From Pedococcus cremeus (GTDB lineage Bacteria; Actinomycetota; Actinomycetes; Actinomycetales; Dermatophilaceae): a stretch of 64,000 nucleotides of DNA. Below are positions 27,444 through 35,370 of this stretch, in pieces. Each line of letters begins with the position of its first letter. Positions within the stretch are counted from its first letter, which is position 1. The translations under genes were made by a program, and so were the position numbers. The notes beneath the pieces were generated by a model. It had not been told where the DNA came from and made no database searches. It saw nothing but the letters and a program-made list of their open reading frames with translations. The stretch is from positions 1 to 64,000 of the forward strand of contig NZ_FOHB01000009.1 of the NCBI RefSeq assembly GCF_900111375.1, written 5' to 3'.

Positions 27444-28325
27444 GTGAAGCCCGCACCCTTCGTGCACCACGCACCCCGCTCCGTCGAGGAGGCCGTCGAC
27501 GTCCTCGCGCAGGTCGGCCACGACGGCAAGGTCCTCGCCGGCGGCCAGAGCCTGATCCCGATCCTCAACATGCGGCTCGCCTCCCCCGGCCACCTGGTCG
27601 ACATCAACCGCGTCGCCGGGCTCGACCGGGTCGAGGTCCGCGACGGTGACGTGCGGGTCGGTGCCCTCGTGCGGCACGCCGAGCTCGAGCACCACGAGGG
27701 CGCGTATGCCGCGCTGCCGCTGCTGCGCCAGGCGCTCGTCAACGTCGCCCACCCCGCCATCCGCAACCGCGGCACCACCGTGGGCTCGATCGCCCACGCC
27801 GACGCCGCCGGCGAGATGCCCGCGATCCTCGCGCTCACCGAGGGCGTGGTCGAGGCCGCCGGCCCGCGCGGCACTCGTGAGATCTCCCCCGCCGACTTCT
27901 TCCTCGGCGCCCTCGAGACCTGCCTCGCCGAGGACGAGCTGGCCGTCGCCGTCCGCTTCCCGCGCTTCTCCCCCGGCACCGCGACGGCGTTCGCCGAGTC
28001 CGCCCGCCGCCACGGCGACTACGCCATGGCAGGCGTCGCCGCCGCCGTCACCGTCGTTGACGGCGTCATCACCGATGCCCGCACCTCGTTCGTCTCCGTG
28101 ACCGACGTGCCCTCGGTGCTCGACCTCACCGAGGTGCTCGGCGGCAGCGAGCCCGCCGACGCCGACTGGGCGGCCGCGGCCGAGGTCGTGCGCGGGCACG
28201 TGGAGCCCGAGGCCGACATCCACGCCACCGCCGACTACCGCCGCATGCTGGCCGGGGAGCTCGCCCGCCGAGTCCTGGCCCAGGCGGCGCAGAATGCAGC
28301 CACGACGAAGGGGTCGAGCCACTGA
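27444..28325 (+). CDS. Molybdenum hydroxylase FAD-binding subunit (CoxM-like)
   Basis: 293 residues. The FAD-binding medium subunit passes electrons from the Fe-S subunit to an acceptor. The AGGQSLIPILNMR motif (near residue 32) and the second FAD motif TTVGSIAHADAAGEMP (near 110) are both intact. It starts with GTG, with a weak ribosome-binding site. It is the first gene of the medium-small-large-CoxG-amidase operon, with the next ATG overlapping its stop (TGATG). CoxM-like subunits serve CO dehydrogenase but also many nicotinate, purine and pyrimidine hydroxylases. Confidence 0.92.
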   Translation: MKPAPFVHHAPRSVEEAVDVLAQVGHDGKVLAGGQSLIPILNMRLASPGHLVDINRVAGLDRVEVRDGDVRVGALVRHAELEHHEGAYAALPLLRQALVNVAHPAIRNRGTTVGSIAHADAAGEMPAILALTEGVVEAAGPRGTREISPADFFLGALETCLAEDELAVAVRFPRFSPGTATAFAESARRHGDYAMAGVAAAVTVVDGVITDARTSFVSVTDVPSVLDLTEVLGGSEPADADWAAAAEVVRGHVEPEADIHATADYRRMLAGELARRVLAQAAQNAATTKGSSH

Positions 28326-28933
28326 TGACCGACATGACCACCGAGCAGCTCCTCGACGTCACCGTGAACGTCAACGGCGTGCCGCGCACCGCGTCGGTGC
28401 CCGCACGACGGCTGCTGTCGGACTTCCTGCGCCACGACCTGCAGCTCACCGGCACCCACGTCGGCTGCGAGCACGGCGTGTGCGGTGCGTGCACCGTGCT
28501 CGTCGACGGCAAGCCGATGCGCTCGTGCCTCATGTTCGCCGTGACCGCCCAGGACCACCGGGTCACCACGGTCGAGGGGCTCTGCGACGCCCCCGACGCC
28601 CGCCCGTGCGCCACCGGTGAGCGGATGAACCCGGTGCAGCAGGCGTTCGCCGAGTGCCACGGCCTGCAGTGCGGCTTCTGCACCCCCGGCTTCCTCACCA
28701 CCGTCACCGCGTACCTCGAGGAGAACCCAGCCCCCACGCAGGACGAGGCGCGCGAGGCGATCTCGGGCAACCTCTGCCGCTGCACGGGGTACCAGAACAT
28801 CGTGAAGTCGGTGCTGCGCGCCGCCGAGATCCGCACCGAGCGGCTCGGCGAGGACGGCGGCGAGGCGGGGTATGCCGCGGCGCCGGCCGCGCGGCATACC
28901 TCCTCCTCCGCGAACGGCGGGGAGCGCGCATGA
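28325..28933 (+). CDS. Molybdenum hydroxylase 2Fe-2S subunit (CoxS-like)
   Basis: 202 residues with two [2Fe-2S] clusters: a plant-ferredoxin type CEHGVCGACTVLVDG (near residues 49-63) plus a later Cys (SCLMF), and the alpha-helical site CGFCTPGF ... CRCTGYQNIV (near 116-160). The C-terminal 40 residues are an unusual Ala-rich tail, encoded partly by an inverted repeat carrying the GTATGCC/GGCATAC 7-mer (28869-28900). Its stop overlaps the large-subunit ATG (ATGA). Confidence 0.93.
   Translation: MTDMTTEQLLDVTVNVNGVPRTASVPARRLLSDFLRHDLQLTGTHVGCEHGVCGACTVLVDGKPMRSCLMFAVTAQDHRVTTVEGLCDAPDARPCATGERMNPVQQAFAECHGLQCGFCTPGFLTTVTAYLEENPAPTQDEAREAISGNLCRCTGYQNIVKSVLRAAEIRTERLGEDGGEAGYAAAPAARHTSSSANGGERA
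28869..28900. repeat. Inverted repeat inside the Fe-S subunit gene
   Basis: GGTATGCCGCG (28869-28879) and its exact complement CGCGGCATACC (28890-28900) flank a GC-only loop. It lies within the non-conserved tail of the coding region and contains two facing copies of the 7-mer. Confidence 0.85.
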
Positions 28934-31386
28934 CGACCCAGATGTTCGGTGCACCCATCAGGCGCAAGGAGGACCCGCGGCTCCTCACCGGCGGCGGCCG
29001 CTACCTCGACGACCTCGGGCAGCACGCGCTCGCGGCGGCCTTCGTGCGCAGCCCGCACGCCCACGCCCGCATCACCGACATCGACGTCACCGACGCGGTC
29101 GACGTCGGGGGCATCGTCGCGATCTACACGTGGGAGGACCTGCCCGGCAAGGTCGCCGAGCCGCTCCCCCTGCTCATCCCGCACCCGACGCTGACCCACG
29201 GCCGCACCGGCTACGCCCTCGCGAGGGACGAGGTCAACCACGTCGGCGAGCCGGTCGTCATGGTCGTCGCCACCGACCGCTACCTCGCCGAGGACGCCTG
29301 CCAGCGCATCCGCGTCGACTACGAGCTGCTGCCCGTCGTCGTCGGCATCGAGAACGCCCGCGACGGCGCGCACCTCGTGCACGAGGACGCCCCCGGCAAC
29401 GTGGCCGCGCACATGGTGCAGGAGACCGGTGACGTGGAGGCGGCGCTGGCCACGGCGCCGCACACCCTGACCCTCGACCTGGCCATCGAGCGCAGCGCCT
29501 GCATGCCCATGGAGGGCAAGGGTGTCTACGCGCGGTGGAACGACGAGGACGGCGAGCTGCGCATCTACTCCTCGACGCAGACCAGCACCGGCGTGCGGGC
29601 GGCCGTCGCCGCCAAGCTCGAGCTGCCGCTCGCCAAGGTCGAGTGCATCGCCCCCGACGTGGGCGGCGGCTTCGGCGTGAAGATCATGCACCCGTGGCCC
29701 GAGGAGGTGCTCGTCCCCTGGGCCGCCCGCCTGCTCAAGCGCGAGGTGAAGTGGGCCGAGGACCGCCGCGAGCACTTCATCTCCTCGGCCCACGAGCGCG
29801 GCCAGCTCCAGAAGGTCACCGTCGGCTTCGACGACGAGGGCCGCGTGCTCGGCCTCGACGTGAAGTTCTGGCACGACAACGGCGCCTACACGCCCTACGG
29901 CATCATCGTGCCGATCATCACCTCGACCCAGCTGCTCGGCCCCTACAAGCCCGGCGCCTACCGCTGCGAGTTCTGGTCGCTCTACACGAACACCGTTCTC
30001 GTCACTCCCTATCGCGGCGCCGGCCGGCCCCAGGGCGTCTTCGCGATGGAGCGCACCATGGACGCCATCGCCGACTACCTCGACCTCGACCGGGCCGAGG
30101 TGCGCTCGCGCAACTTCATCCTCCCCGAGGAGATGCCCTACGACCACGGGCTGCTCTTCCAGGACGGCCGGCCGCTGAAGTACGACAGCGGCGACTTCCC
30201 CGCCTCGCTCGACAAGCTCAAGAAGCTCGTCGGCTGGGACGACTTCGAGGCCTACCGCGCGGAGGCGGAGGCCGAGGGCCGCAAGGTCGGCCTCGGCATC
30301 GGCTGCTACGTCGAGGGCACCGGCGTCGGCCCCTACGAGGGCGGCCACATCACCATCGAGACCTCCGGCCGCGTCAACGTCGCGACCGGCCTGACCACCC
30401 AGGGCCAGGGACACCAGACGGCCTTCGCGCAGATCGTCGCGCAGGAGCTCGGCGTCCCGATCGAGGACGTGCACGTCACCACCGGTGACACCCGCAAGAT
30501 GCCGTATGCCGTGGGGACGTTCGCCTCCCGGGCCGCGGTCATGAGCGGCAACGCCATCGCCCTGGCCACCCGCAACGTCAAGGCAAAGGCCCTGCGGATC
30601 GCCGCGGACGCGCTCGAGGTGTCCGAGGACGACCTCGAGATCGTCGACGGCGTGGTGCAGGTCAAGGGCGCCCCGACCACGTCGATGCCGCTGGGAACGG
30701 TTGCGGTGCTGTCGAACCCGCTGCGCTACGCCTTCGACGACGCGGCCAAGGCGGCCACCCAGTTCGCCGGCACCTTCGACCCCGACAAGCCGCCGGTGGC
30801 CGACGACGAGGAACCCGGACTCGAGGGGCGCGACTTCTACTCCCCCACCCAGGCGACCTTCGCCAACGGCATGCACGCGGCGATCGTCGAGACCGACCCG
30901 GTCACCGCCGAGATCAGGATCCTGCGCTACTGCGTGATCCACGACTGCGGCACGATGATCAACCCCATGATCGTCGAGGGCCAGGTGCACGGCGGCGTCG
31001 CGCAAGGCGTCGGGGGCGCGCTCTACGAGCGGATGGCCTACGACGAGTCGGGCCAGCTGCTCAACGCCTCGTTCATGGACTTTCTCATGCCGTACGCCTC
31101 GGAGGTGCCGCACATCGAGGCCGACCACCTCGAGACGCCGTCGCCGCTGAACCCGTTGGGCATCAAGGGTGCCGGCGAGGCCGGGTGCATCCCGGTGTCG
31201 GCCGTCATCGCCTCCGCGATCGAGGACGCCGAGGGCTTCCCGATCACCTCCATGCCCATCTCGCCCGTCGAGCTGTGGGAGCTGCGCCAGCGCCACGAGA
31301 CCGGCGAGCTGCCCTCACTCCGTCACCACCACGGTCAACACCAGACTGCTGCTGCCCCGTCACGAGACCAGGAGCCCACCGCATGA
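28930..31386 (+). CDS. Molybdenum hydroxylase large subunit (CoxL form II-like)
   Basis: 818-residue Mo-MCD catalytic subunit. Domain order is the aldehyde oxidase/xanthine dehydrogenase a/b hammerhead (starting RRKEDPRLLTGGGRYLDD) and then the Mo-binding half. The active-site loop reads TPYRGAGRPQG (near residue 363), the form II signature, not the AYxCSFR loop of true CO dehydrogenase. The catalytic-Glu motif KGAGEAGCIP is near residue 750. It is therefore a hydroxylase of an organic, probably N-heterocyclic, substrate. Neighbouring permease, PucR, amidase and hydantoinase genes point to a nucleobase or hydantoin; uracil is my favoured guess. Confidence 0.9.
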   Translation: MTTQMFGAPIRRKEDPRLLTGGGRYLDDLGQHALAAAFVRSPHAHARITDIDVTDAVDVGGIVAIYTWEDLPGKVAEPLPLLIPHPTLTHGRTGYALARDEVNHVGEPVVMVVATDRYLAEDACQRIRVDYELLPVVVGIENARDGAHLVHEDAPGNVAAHMVQETGDVEAALATAPHTLTLDLAIERSACMPMEGKGVYARWNDEDGELRIYSSTQTSTGVRAAVAAKLELPLAKVECIAPDVGGGFGVKIMHPWPEEVLVPWAARLLKREVKWAEDRREHFISSAHERGQLQKVTVGFDDEGRVLGLDVKFWHDNGAYTPYGIIVPIITSTQLLGPYKPGAYRCEFWSLYTNTVLVTPYRGAGRPQGVFAMERTMDAIADYLDLDRAEVRSRNFILPEEMPYDHGLLFQDGRPLKYDSGDFPASLDKLKKLVGWDDFEAYRAEAEAEGRKVGLGIGCYVEGTGVGPYEGGHITIETSGRVNVATGLTTQGQGHQTAFAQIVAQELGVPIEDVHVTTGDTRKMPYAVGTFASRAAVMSGNAIALATRNVKAKALRIAADALEVSEDDLEIVDGVVQVKGAPTTSMPLGTVAVLSNPLRYAFDDAAKAATQFAGTFDPDKPPVADDEEPGLEGRDFYSPTQATFANGMHAAIVETDPVTAEIRILRYCVIHDCGTMINPMIVEGQVHGGVAQGVGGALYERMAYDESGQLLNASFMDFLMPYASEVPHIEADHLETPSPLNPLGIKGAGEAGCIPVSAVIASAIEDAEGFPITSMPISPVELWELRQRHETGELPSLRHHHGQHQTAAAPSRDQEPTA

Positions 31387-32039
31387 AGATCGCCGGCAAC
31401 GCCACCCTCGCAGCTCCCCCGGAGCGGGTCTGGGACGCCTTCCACGACCCCGAGTCGCTGGCCCGCTGCCTGCCCGGCTGCAACACCCTCACCGAGATCG
31501 GCCCGCACCAGTACGCCATGAGCATCACCGCCGGCGTCGCGGCCATCAAGGGCACCTACGACGGTCAGGTGCACCTGACCGAGCAGGCGCACCCGGAGGC
31601 GTTCACCCTCAAGGCCAAGGGATCCGGCGCGCCGGGCACCGTCGACGCCGACGTCAAGGTGCGCCTGTCGCCCGACGGCAACGGCGGCACCAACCTCACC
31701 TACGAGGCCGACGCGGCCGTCGGTGGCGCCATCGGCGGCGTCGGCCAGCGCATGCTCGCCGGTGTCAGCAAGAAGATGGCCGGCCAGTTCTTCACCGCGG
31801 TCGACCAGGACATCGCGGGCGTCCGCAAGGCCGTGCCCGCTCTGCCGGCCGCGCCGGCCCTGCCCGCGATCGGGGCCGCGCCCTCCGTCGCCGCCCCGGG
31901 GGCGCCTGCCGTGTATGCCGGGTCGCCGGCCGGGGTGCCCCTCGGCTCCGACCAGCGGTTCGCCCTCGGCGTCGGCCTCGGTGCCCTCGTCGCCCTCGCC
32001 GGCGTGCTCGTCGGCGCCATCCTGGGACGGCGAGGCTGA
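31383..32039 (+). CDS. CoxG-like SRPBCC protein with C-terminal membrane anchor
   Basis: 218 residues: an SRPBCC/START-like domain (about 1-145, with PPERVWDAFHDPESLARCLPGC at the start), an Ala/Pro linker and a C-terminal hydrophobic helix (about 190-215) ending in basic GRRG. CoxG tethers CO dehydrogenase to the membrane; this protein could do the same for the upstream Mo enzyme and thereby link it to the respiratory chain. Translationally coupled on both sides (ATGA and TGATG overlaps). Confidence 0.87.
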   Translation: MKIAGNATLAAPPERVWDAFHDPESLARCLPGCNTLTEIGPHQYAMSITAGVAAIKGTYDGQVHLTEQAHPEAFTLKAKGSGAPGTVDADVKVRLSPDGNGGTNLTYEADAAVGGAIGGVGQRMLAGVSKKMAGQFFTAVDQDIAGVRKAVPALPAAPALPAIGAAPSVAAPGAPAVYAGSPAGVPLGSDQRFALGVGLGALVALAGVLVGAILGRRG

Positions 32040-32935
32040 TGCGCGCCTTCACCGCCGCCGCCGTCCAGATCGCCCCGGTCACCGGGCCGCTCTCGCCCGA
32101 GGTCGTGCGCAAGAACCTCGACAAGTGCGTCGACTTCACCCGCCGCTGCGTGGCCGACACCGGCGCCGAGCTGGTCGTGCTGCCGGAGTCGGCCACCACC
32201 GGCTTCACGCCCGACTGCTCCACCGAGGAGCTGTGGGACCTCGTCTCCGAGCTGCCCGGCCCGGTGGTCGAGCCCATCCAGGACGTCGCCCGTGAGCTCG
32301 GCGTGCACGTGTGCGTGGGCACCTACGAGCGCGGTCCCGAGCGCGGGATCGTCTACAACAGCTCGGTGCTCATCGACCCGACGGGCGAGGTGCTGGGCAT
32401 CTACCGCAAGACGCATCCGTTCTGCACCGAGCACGTCGACGGCGGTGGCTGGGTCACCCCGGGCGACACGGTGGCGGTCTGCGACACCGAGCTCGGCCGC
32501 ATCGGCATGATCATCTGCTTCGACGGCGACTACCCCGAGCTGTCGCGCATCCAGGCGGTGCAGGGCGCGGAGGTCATCCTGCGTCCCTCGGCCCTGCTGC
32601 GGAGCGCCGACGTCTGGGAGCTCACCTCGCGGGCCCGCGCCTACGACAACCACGTCTTCGTCGTCGGCGCCAACGCCACCGGAACCGACGCGGCCGGCGT
32701 GCTCTACTTCGGCAACAGCCACATCGTCACGCCGATCGGGCACATCGTCGCGAAGGCCGCCAGCCACGAGGGCTGGGTCTCCGCCCGCCTCGACCCGGCC
32801 GAGGGGCTGAAGTCGCTGACGCCCGGCTCGAACATCCGCCAAGGCTTCGACCACCTGCGTGACCGCAACCTCGACCTCATCCGCAAGCACCGCGCCGACC
32901 TCGAGCGTCCCGCGGAGTCCCCCTTCGAGCACTGA
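32039..32935 (+). CDS. Nitrilase-superfamily carbon-nitrogen hydrolase (amidase)
   Basis: 298 residues. The Glu-Lys-Cys triad is in place: Glu in VVLPESATTGF (near residue 46), Lys in YRKTHPF (near 122) and Cys in GMIICFDGDYPE (near 158). The family hydrolyses nitriles, amides or N-carbamoyl compounds. Coupled to the Mo-hydroxylase operon by overlap with coxG, it should act on a product of that pathway, for example malonamate, oxamate or a ureido acid. No closer substrate prediction is possible from sequence alone. Confidence 0.9.
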   Translation: MRAFTAAAVQIAPVTGPLSPEVVRKNLDKCVDFTRRCVADTGAELVVLPESATTGFTPDCSTEELWDLVSELPGPVVEPIQDVARELGVHVCVGTYERGPERGIVYNSSVLIDPTGEVLGIYRKTHPFCTEHVDGGGWVTPGDTVAVCDTELGRIGMIICFDGDYPELSRIQAVQGAEVILRPSALLRSADVWELTSRARAYDNHVFVVGANATGTDAAGVLYFGNSHIVTPIGHIVAKAASHEGWVSARLDPAEGLKSLTPGSNIRQGFDHLRDRNLDLIRKHRADLERPAESPFEH

Positions 32936-32953
32936 CGCGGCCCACCCGCTTCC

Positions 32954-33023
32954 CACTTCTGGCCACTGGCACGGCATACCAGCGCGAAATCGCGCGGTGA
33001 CGCCGAGCCGGTGGCCAGAAGTG
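32954..33023. repeat. Nested imperfect inverted repeat (intergenic)
   Basis: Outer arms CACTTCTGGCCACTGGC (32954-32970) and its complement (33007-33023) match at 16 of 17 positions. Between them lie GGCATACC and an inner GCGCGA/TCGCGC stem. It follows the amidase stop by 18 nt, so it may terminate the operon or be a dispersed intergenic repeat. Confidence 0.75.
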
Positions 33024-33067
33024 CGAGTGGGGGCGCGGTGGTGAGGCATTGCGGCATACCGGGGATC

Positions 33068-33088
33068 CGTTGGCAGGTTGTGCCAACG
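33068..33088. promoter_or_regulatory. Candidate operator upstream of hyuA
   Basis: Perfect 8-bp inverted repeat CGTTGGCA-GGTTG-TGCCAACG, 145 nt before the hyuA ATG. The 5-nt spacing is typical of a dimeric regulator site. Confidence 0.5.
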
Positions 33089-33154
33089 AAACGGACGCGC
33101 TGCGCGGGTTGAATCGTCGCGAGCGAGAACACCCGCCGACCAGCCCCGCGAGAG

Positions 33155-33186
33155 CCCTGCCAGACCCCTGCCAGAGCCCTGCCAGA
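33155..33186. repeat. Three direct repeats CCCTGCCAGA upstream of hyuA
   Basis: CCCTGCCAGA at 33155, 33166 and 33177: exact copies with an 11-bp period, about one helical turn, 46-78 nt before the hyuA start. Possible cooperative regulator site. Confidence 0.6.
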
Positions 33187-33232
33187 CCCCCTCGGCTGGT
33201 CCACCAGACCCACCTGACACACAGGAGCGCGT

Positions 33233-35365
33233 ATGTCCGCAGCGCCGACGCAGCCACGCCGCATCCGCATCGGCATCGACACCGGTGGCACGTTCACCGA
33301 CGTCGTGGCCTTCGATGAGGACTCCGGCGAGCTGATCACCACCAAGACCCCGTCCACGCCCTCGAACCCGGCGGACGGCTTCATCAACGGCGTGCACAAG
33401 GTGCTCGACCTGCTCGGCGCGACCGGCGCCGACGTCACCGCCGTCTGCCACGGCACCACGGTCGCGACCAACAAGCTCCTCGAGGGCAAGGTCGAGCAGC
33501 TCGGCTTCATCACCAGCGAGGGCTACGAGTTCATGCTCGAGATCGCCCGCCAGGCCGTGCCGGACGGCTACGGCAACTCCTACTTCTGGGTCAAGCCGCC
33601 CCGCATCGTCCCCGCCGACTACGTCAAGACCGTGGGTGGCCGTCTCGACTTCGAGGGCAACGAGCTGCGCCCGTTCGACGAGGAGCAGGCCGTCGCCGCC
33701 GCGCGCTGGTTCAAGGACCACGGCATCACCACGATCGGCGTCTGCTTCCTGCACTCCTACGCGAACGACGGGCACGAGCTGCGGATGCGCGAGATCCTGC
33801 GCCGCGAGCACCCCGACGCCGTCGTCTCCATCTCCTCGGAGGTCCTGCGCGAGTACCGCGAGTACGAGCGCTCCATGACGACCCTGGTTGACGCTGCGGT
33901 GAAGCCGAACGTCTCCCGCTACGTCACCAACATCCACACGCGCCTCGACGACTTCACCGGCGCCACCGACAGTGGTCGCGAGCGGATCCCCTTCTACATC
34001 ATGAAGTCCAACGGGGGCGTGCTCTCCGCCGACGAGGTCGTGCACCAGCCCATCACGACCGTGCTGTCCGGGCCGGCCGCCGGGGCCCTCGGCGCCGGCC
34101 TGATCGCCAGGAAGGCCGGCTTCGACAAGGTGCTCACCTGCGACGGCGGCGGCACCTCCACCGACGTCTCGGTCGTGCTCGCCGGCGAGCCCACCCTGAC
34201 CACCGAGGGCACGGTCGGCGCCTACCCGAGCAAGATCCCGATGATCGACGTCGTCACCGTCGGCGCCGGCGGCGGCTCCATCGCGTGGATCACGCCCGAG
34301 GGCACCCTCAAGGTCGGCCCGCAGTCGGCCGGCGCCGACCCCGGCCCGCTCTGCTACGCCAAGGGCGGCACCGAGCCGACCATCACCGACGCGCACGTCG
34401 TGCTCGGCCGGATCCCCCCGCACCTGCTCGGTGGCGAGATCCCCCTCGACACCGAGGCGGCCAAGGCCGGCATCGACGCCCTCGCGGCGAAGCTGGGCAT
34501 CGACCCCGACCGCTGCGCCACCGGCATCCTCGAGATCTCGGCGTGGAACCAGGCCAACGCGCTGCGCCAGGTCAGCGTCAAGCGCGGCCTCGACGTCCGT
34601 GACTTCATGCTGGCGACCTTCGGCGGCTCCGGCTCGCTGCTGGCCTGCCGCCTGGTCGACATCCTCGACCTCGCCGGCGTGGTCGTGCCGCAGAACCCGG
34701 GCAACGTCTCGGCCTTCGGCCTGCTCACCGTCGACGTGAAGAACGACTACGTGCAGACGTCCGTGTCCAAGCACGCGAACCTCGACCACGCCGCGGTGCA
34801 GAAGACCTTCGACGAGCTGACCGACAAGGCCGCGAAGGCCCTTGACGCGGAGGGCTTCTCGCGCGACCAGCACCGCTACACCCGCACCGTCGACCTGCGC
34901 TACTTCGGCCAGGCCTTCGAGGTCCGGGTCACCGCGCCGGAGGGGCACGCTGGACAGCCGATCGATGCAGCGTATGCCGACCTCGTGGCTGACGCGTTCC
35001 ACGCCGAGCACCGTGCGCTGTACGGCTACGACTTCAAGGGCGACCCGCAGCAGCAGGTCGAGTGGGTCAACCTGCGCGTCACCGGTGTCGGGCCGATCAC
35101 CCGGCCCGAGCTGCGCGAGATCGGCGACAACACGGGCCAGGCCGGCGTGACCGAGCGGGCCCGCACGTCCACCCGTTCGGTGTGCTTCGACGCCGACCAG
35201 GGCTACGTCGACACCGACGTCTACTGGCGCCCGAACCTGCGCGCCGGCGACGTCCTCTCCGGACCAGCCATCGTCGAGGAGTTCGGCTCGACCGTGCCCG
35301 TCCACCCCGGCTTCACCGTTCGCGTCGACGCGATCGGCAACCTCGTCATCACGAAGGAGGCCTGA
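33233..35365 (+). CDS. hyuA: Hydantoinase/oxoprolinase subunit A (HyuA-like)
   Basis: 710 residues. The N-terminal phosphate-binding motif GIDTGGTFTDVV (residues 12-23) and the second ATP motif TCDGGGTSTDVSVV (near 302) identify the ATPase subunit of the hydantoinase A/B family; VGAGGGSIAW follows. Members hydrolyse cyclic amides such as N-methylhydantoin or 5-oxoproline with ATP, while others are acetone or acetophenone carboxylases. AGGAG lies 7 nt before the ATG. It forms an operon with hyuB and an NmrA-like gene. In this island a cyclic ureide is a plausible substrate. Confidence 0.88.
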   Translation: MSAAPTQPRRIRIGIDTGGTFTDVVAFDEDSGELITTKTPSTPSNPADGFINGVHKVLDLLGATGADVTAVCHGTTVATNKLLEGKVEQLGFITSEGYEFMLEIARQAVPDGYGNSYFWVKPPRIVPADYVKTVGGRLDFEGNELRPFDEEQAVAAARWFKDHGITTIGVCFLHSYANDGHELRMREILRREHPDAVVSISSEVLREYREYERSMTTLVDAAVKPNVSRYVTNIHTRLDDFTGATDSGRERIPFYIMKSNGGVLSADEVVHQPITTVLSGPAAGALGAGLIARKAGFDKVLTCDGGGTSTDVSVVLAGEPTLTTEGTVGAYPSKIPMIDVVTVGAGGGSIAWITPEGTLKVGPQSAGADPGPLCYAKGGTEPTITDAHVVLGRIPPHLLGGEIPLDTEAAKAGIDALAAKLGIDPDRCATGILEISAWNQANALRQVSVKRGLDVRDFMLATFGGSGSLLACRLVDILDLAGVVVPQNPGNVSAFGLLTVDVKNDYVQTSVSKHANLDHAAVQKTFDELTDKAAKALDAEGFSRDQHRYTRTVDLRYFGQAFEVRVTAPEGHAGQPIDAAYADLVADAFHAEHRALYGYDFKGDPQQQVEWVNLRVTGVGPITRPELREIGDNTGQAGVTERARTSTRSVCFDADQGYVDTDVYWRPNLRAGDVLSGPAIVEEFGSTVPVHPGFTVRVDAIGNLVITKEA

Positions 35366-35370
35366 GCGCC

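Noticed and set aside
28930-31386. Aerobic CO dehydrogenase (coxL form I)
   Set aside because: The active-site loop is the YRGAGR type, without the Cys-containing motif needed for the Cu-Mo centre; only the form II/general Mo-hydroxylase call is justified.
33155-33186. CRISPR array
   Set aside because: Three 10-bp repeats with 1-bp gaps are far too short and close; better explained as a regulatory direct repeat.
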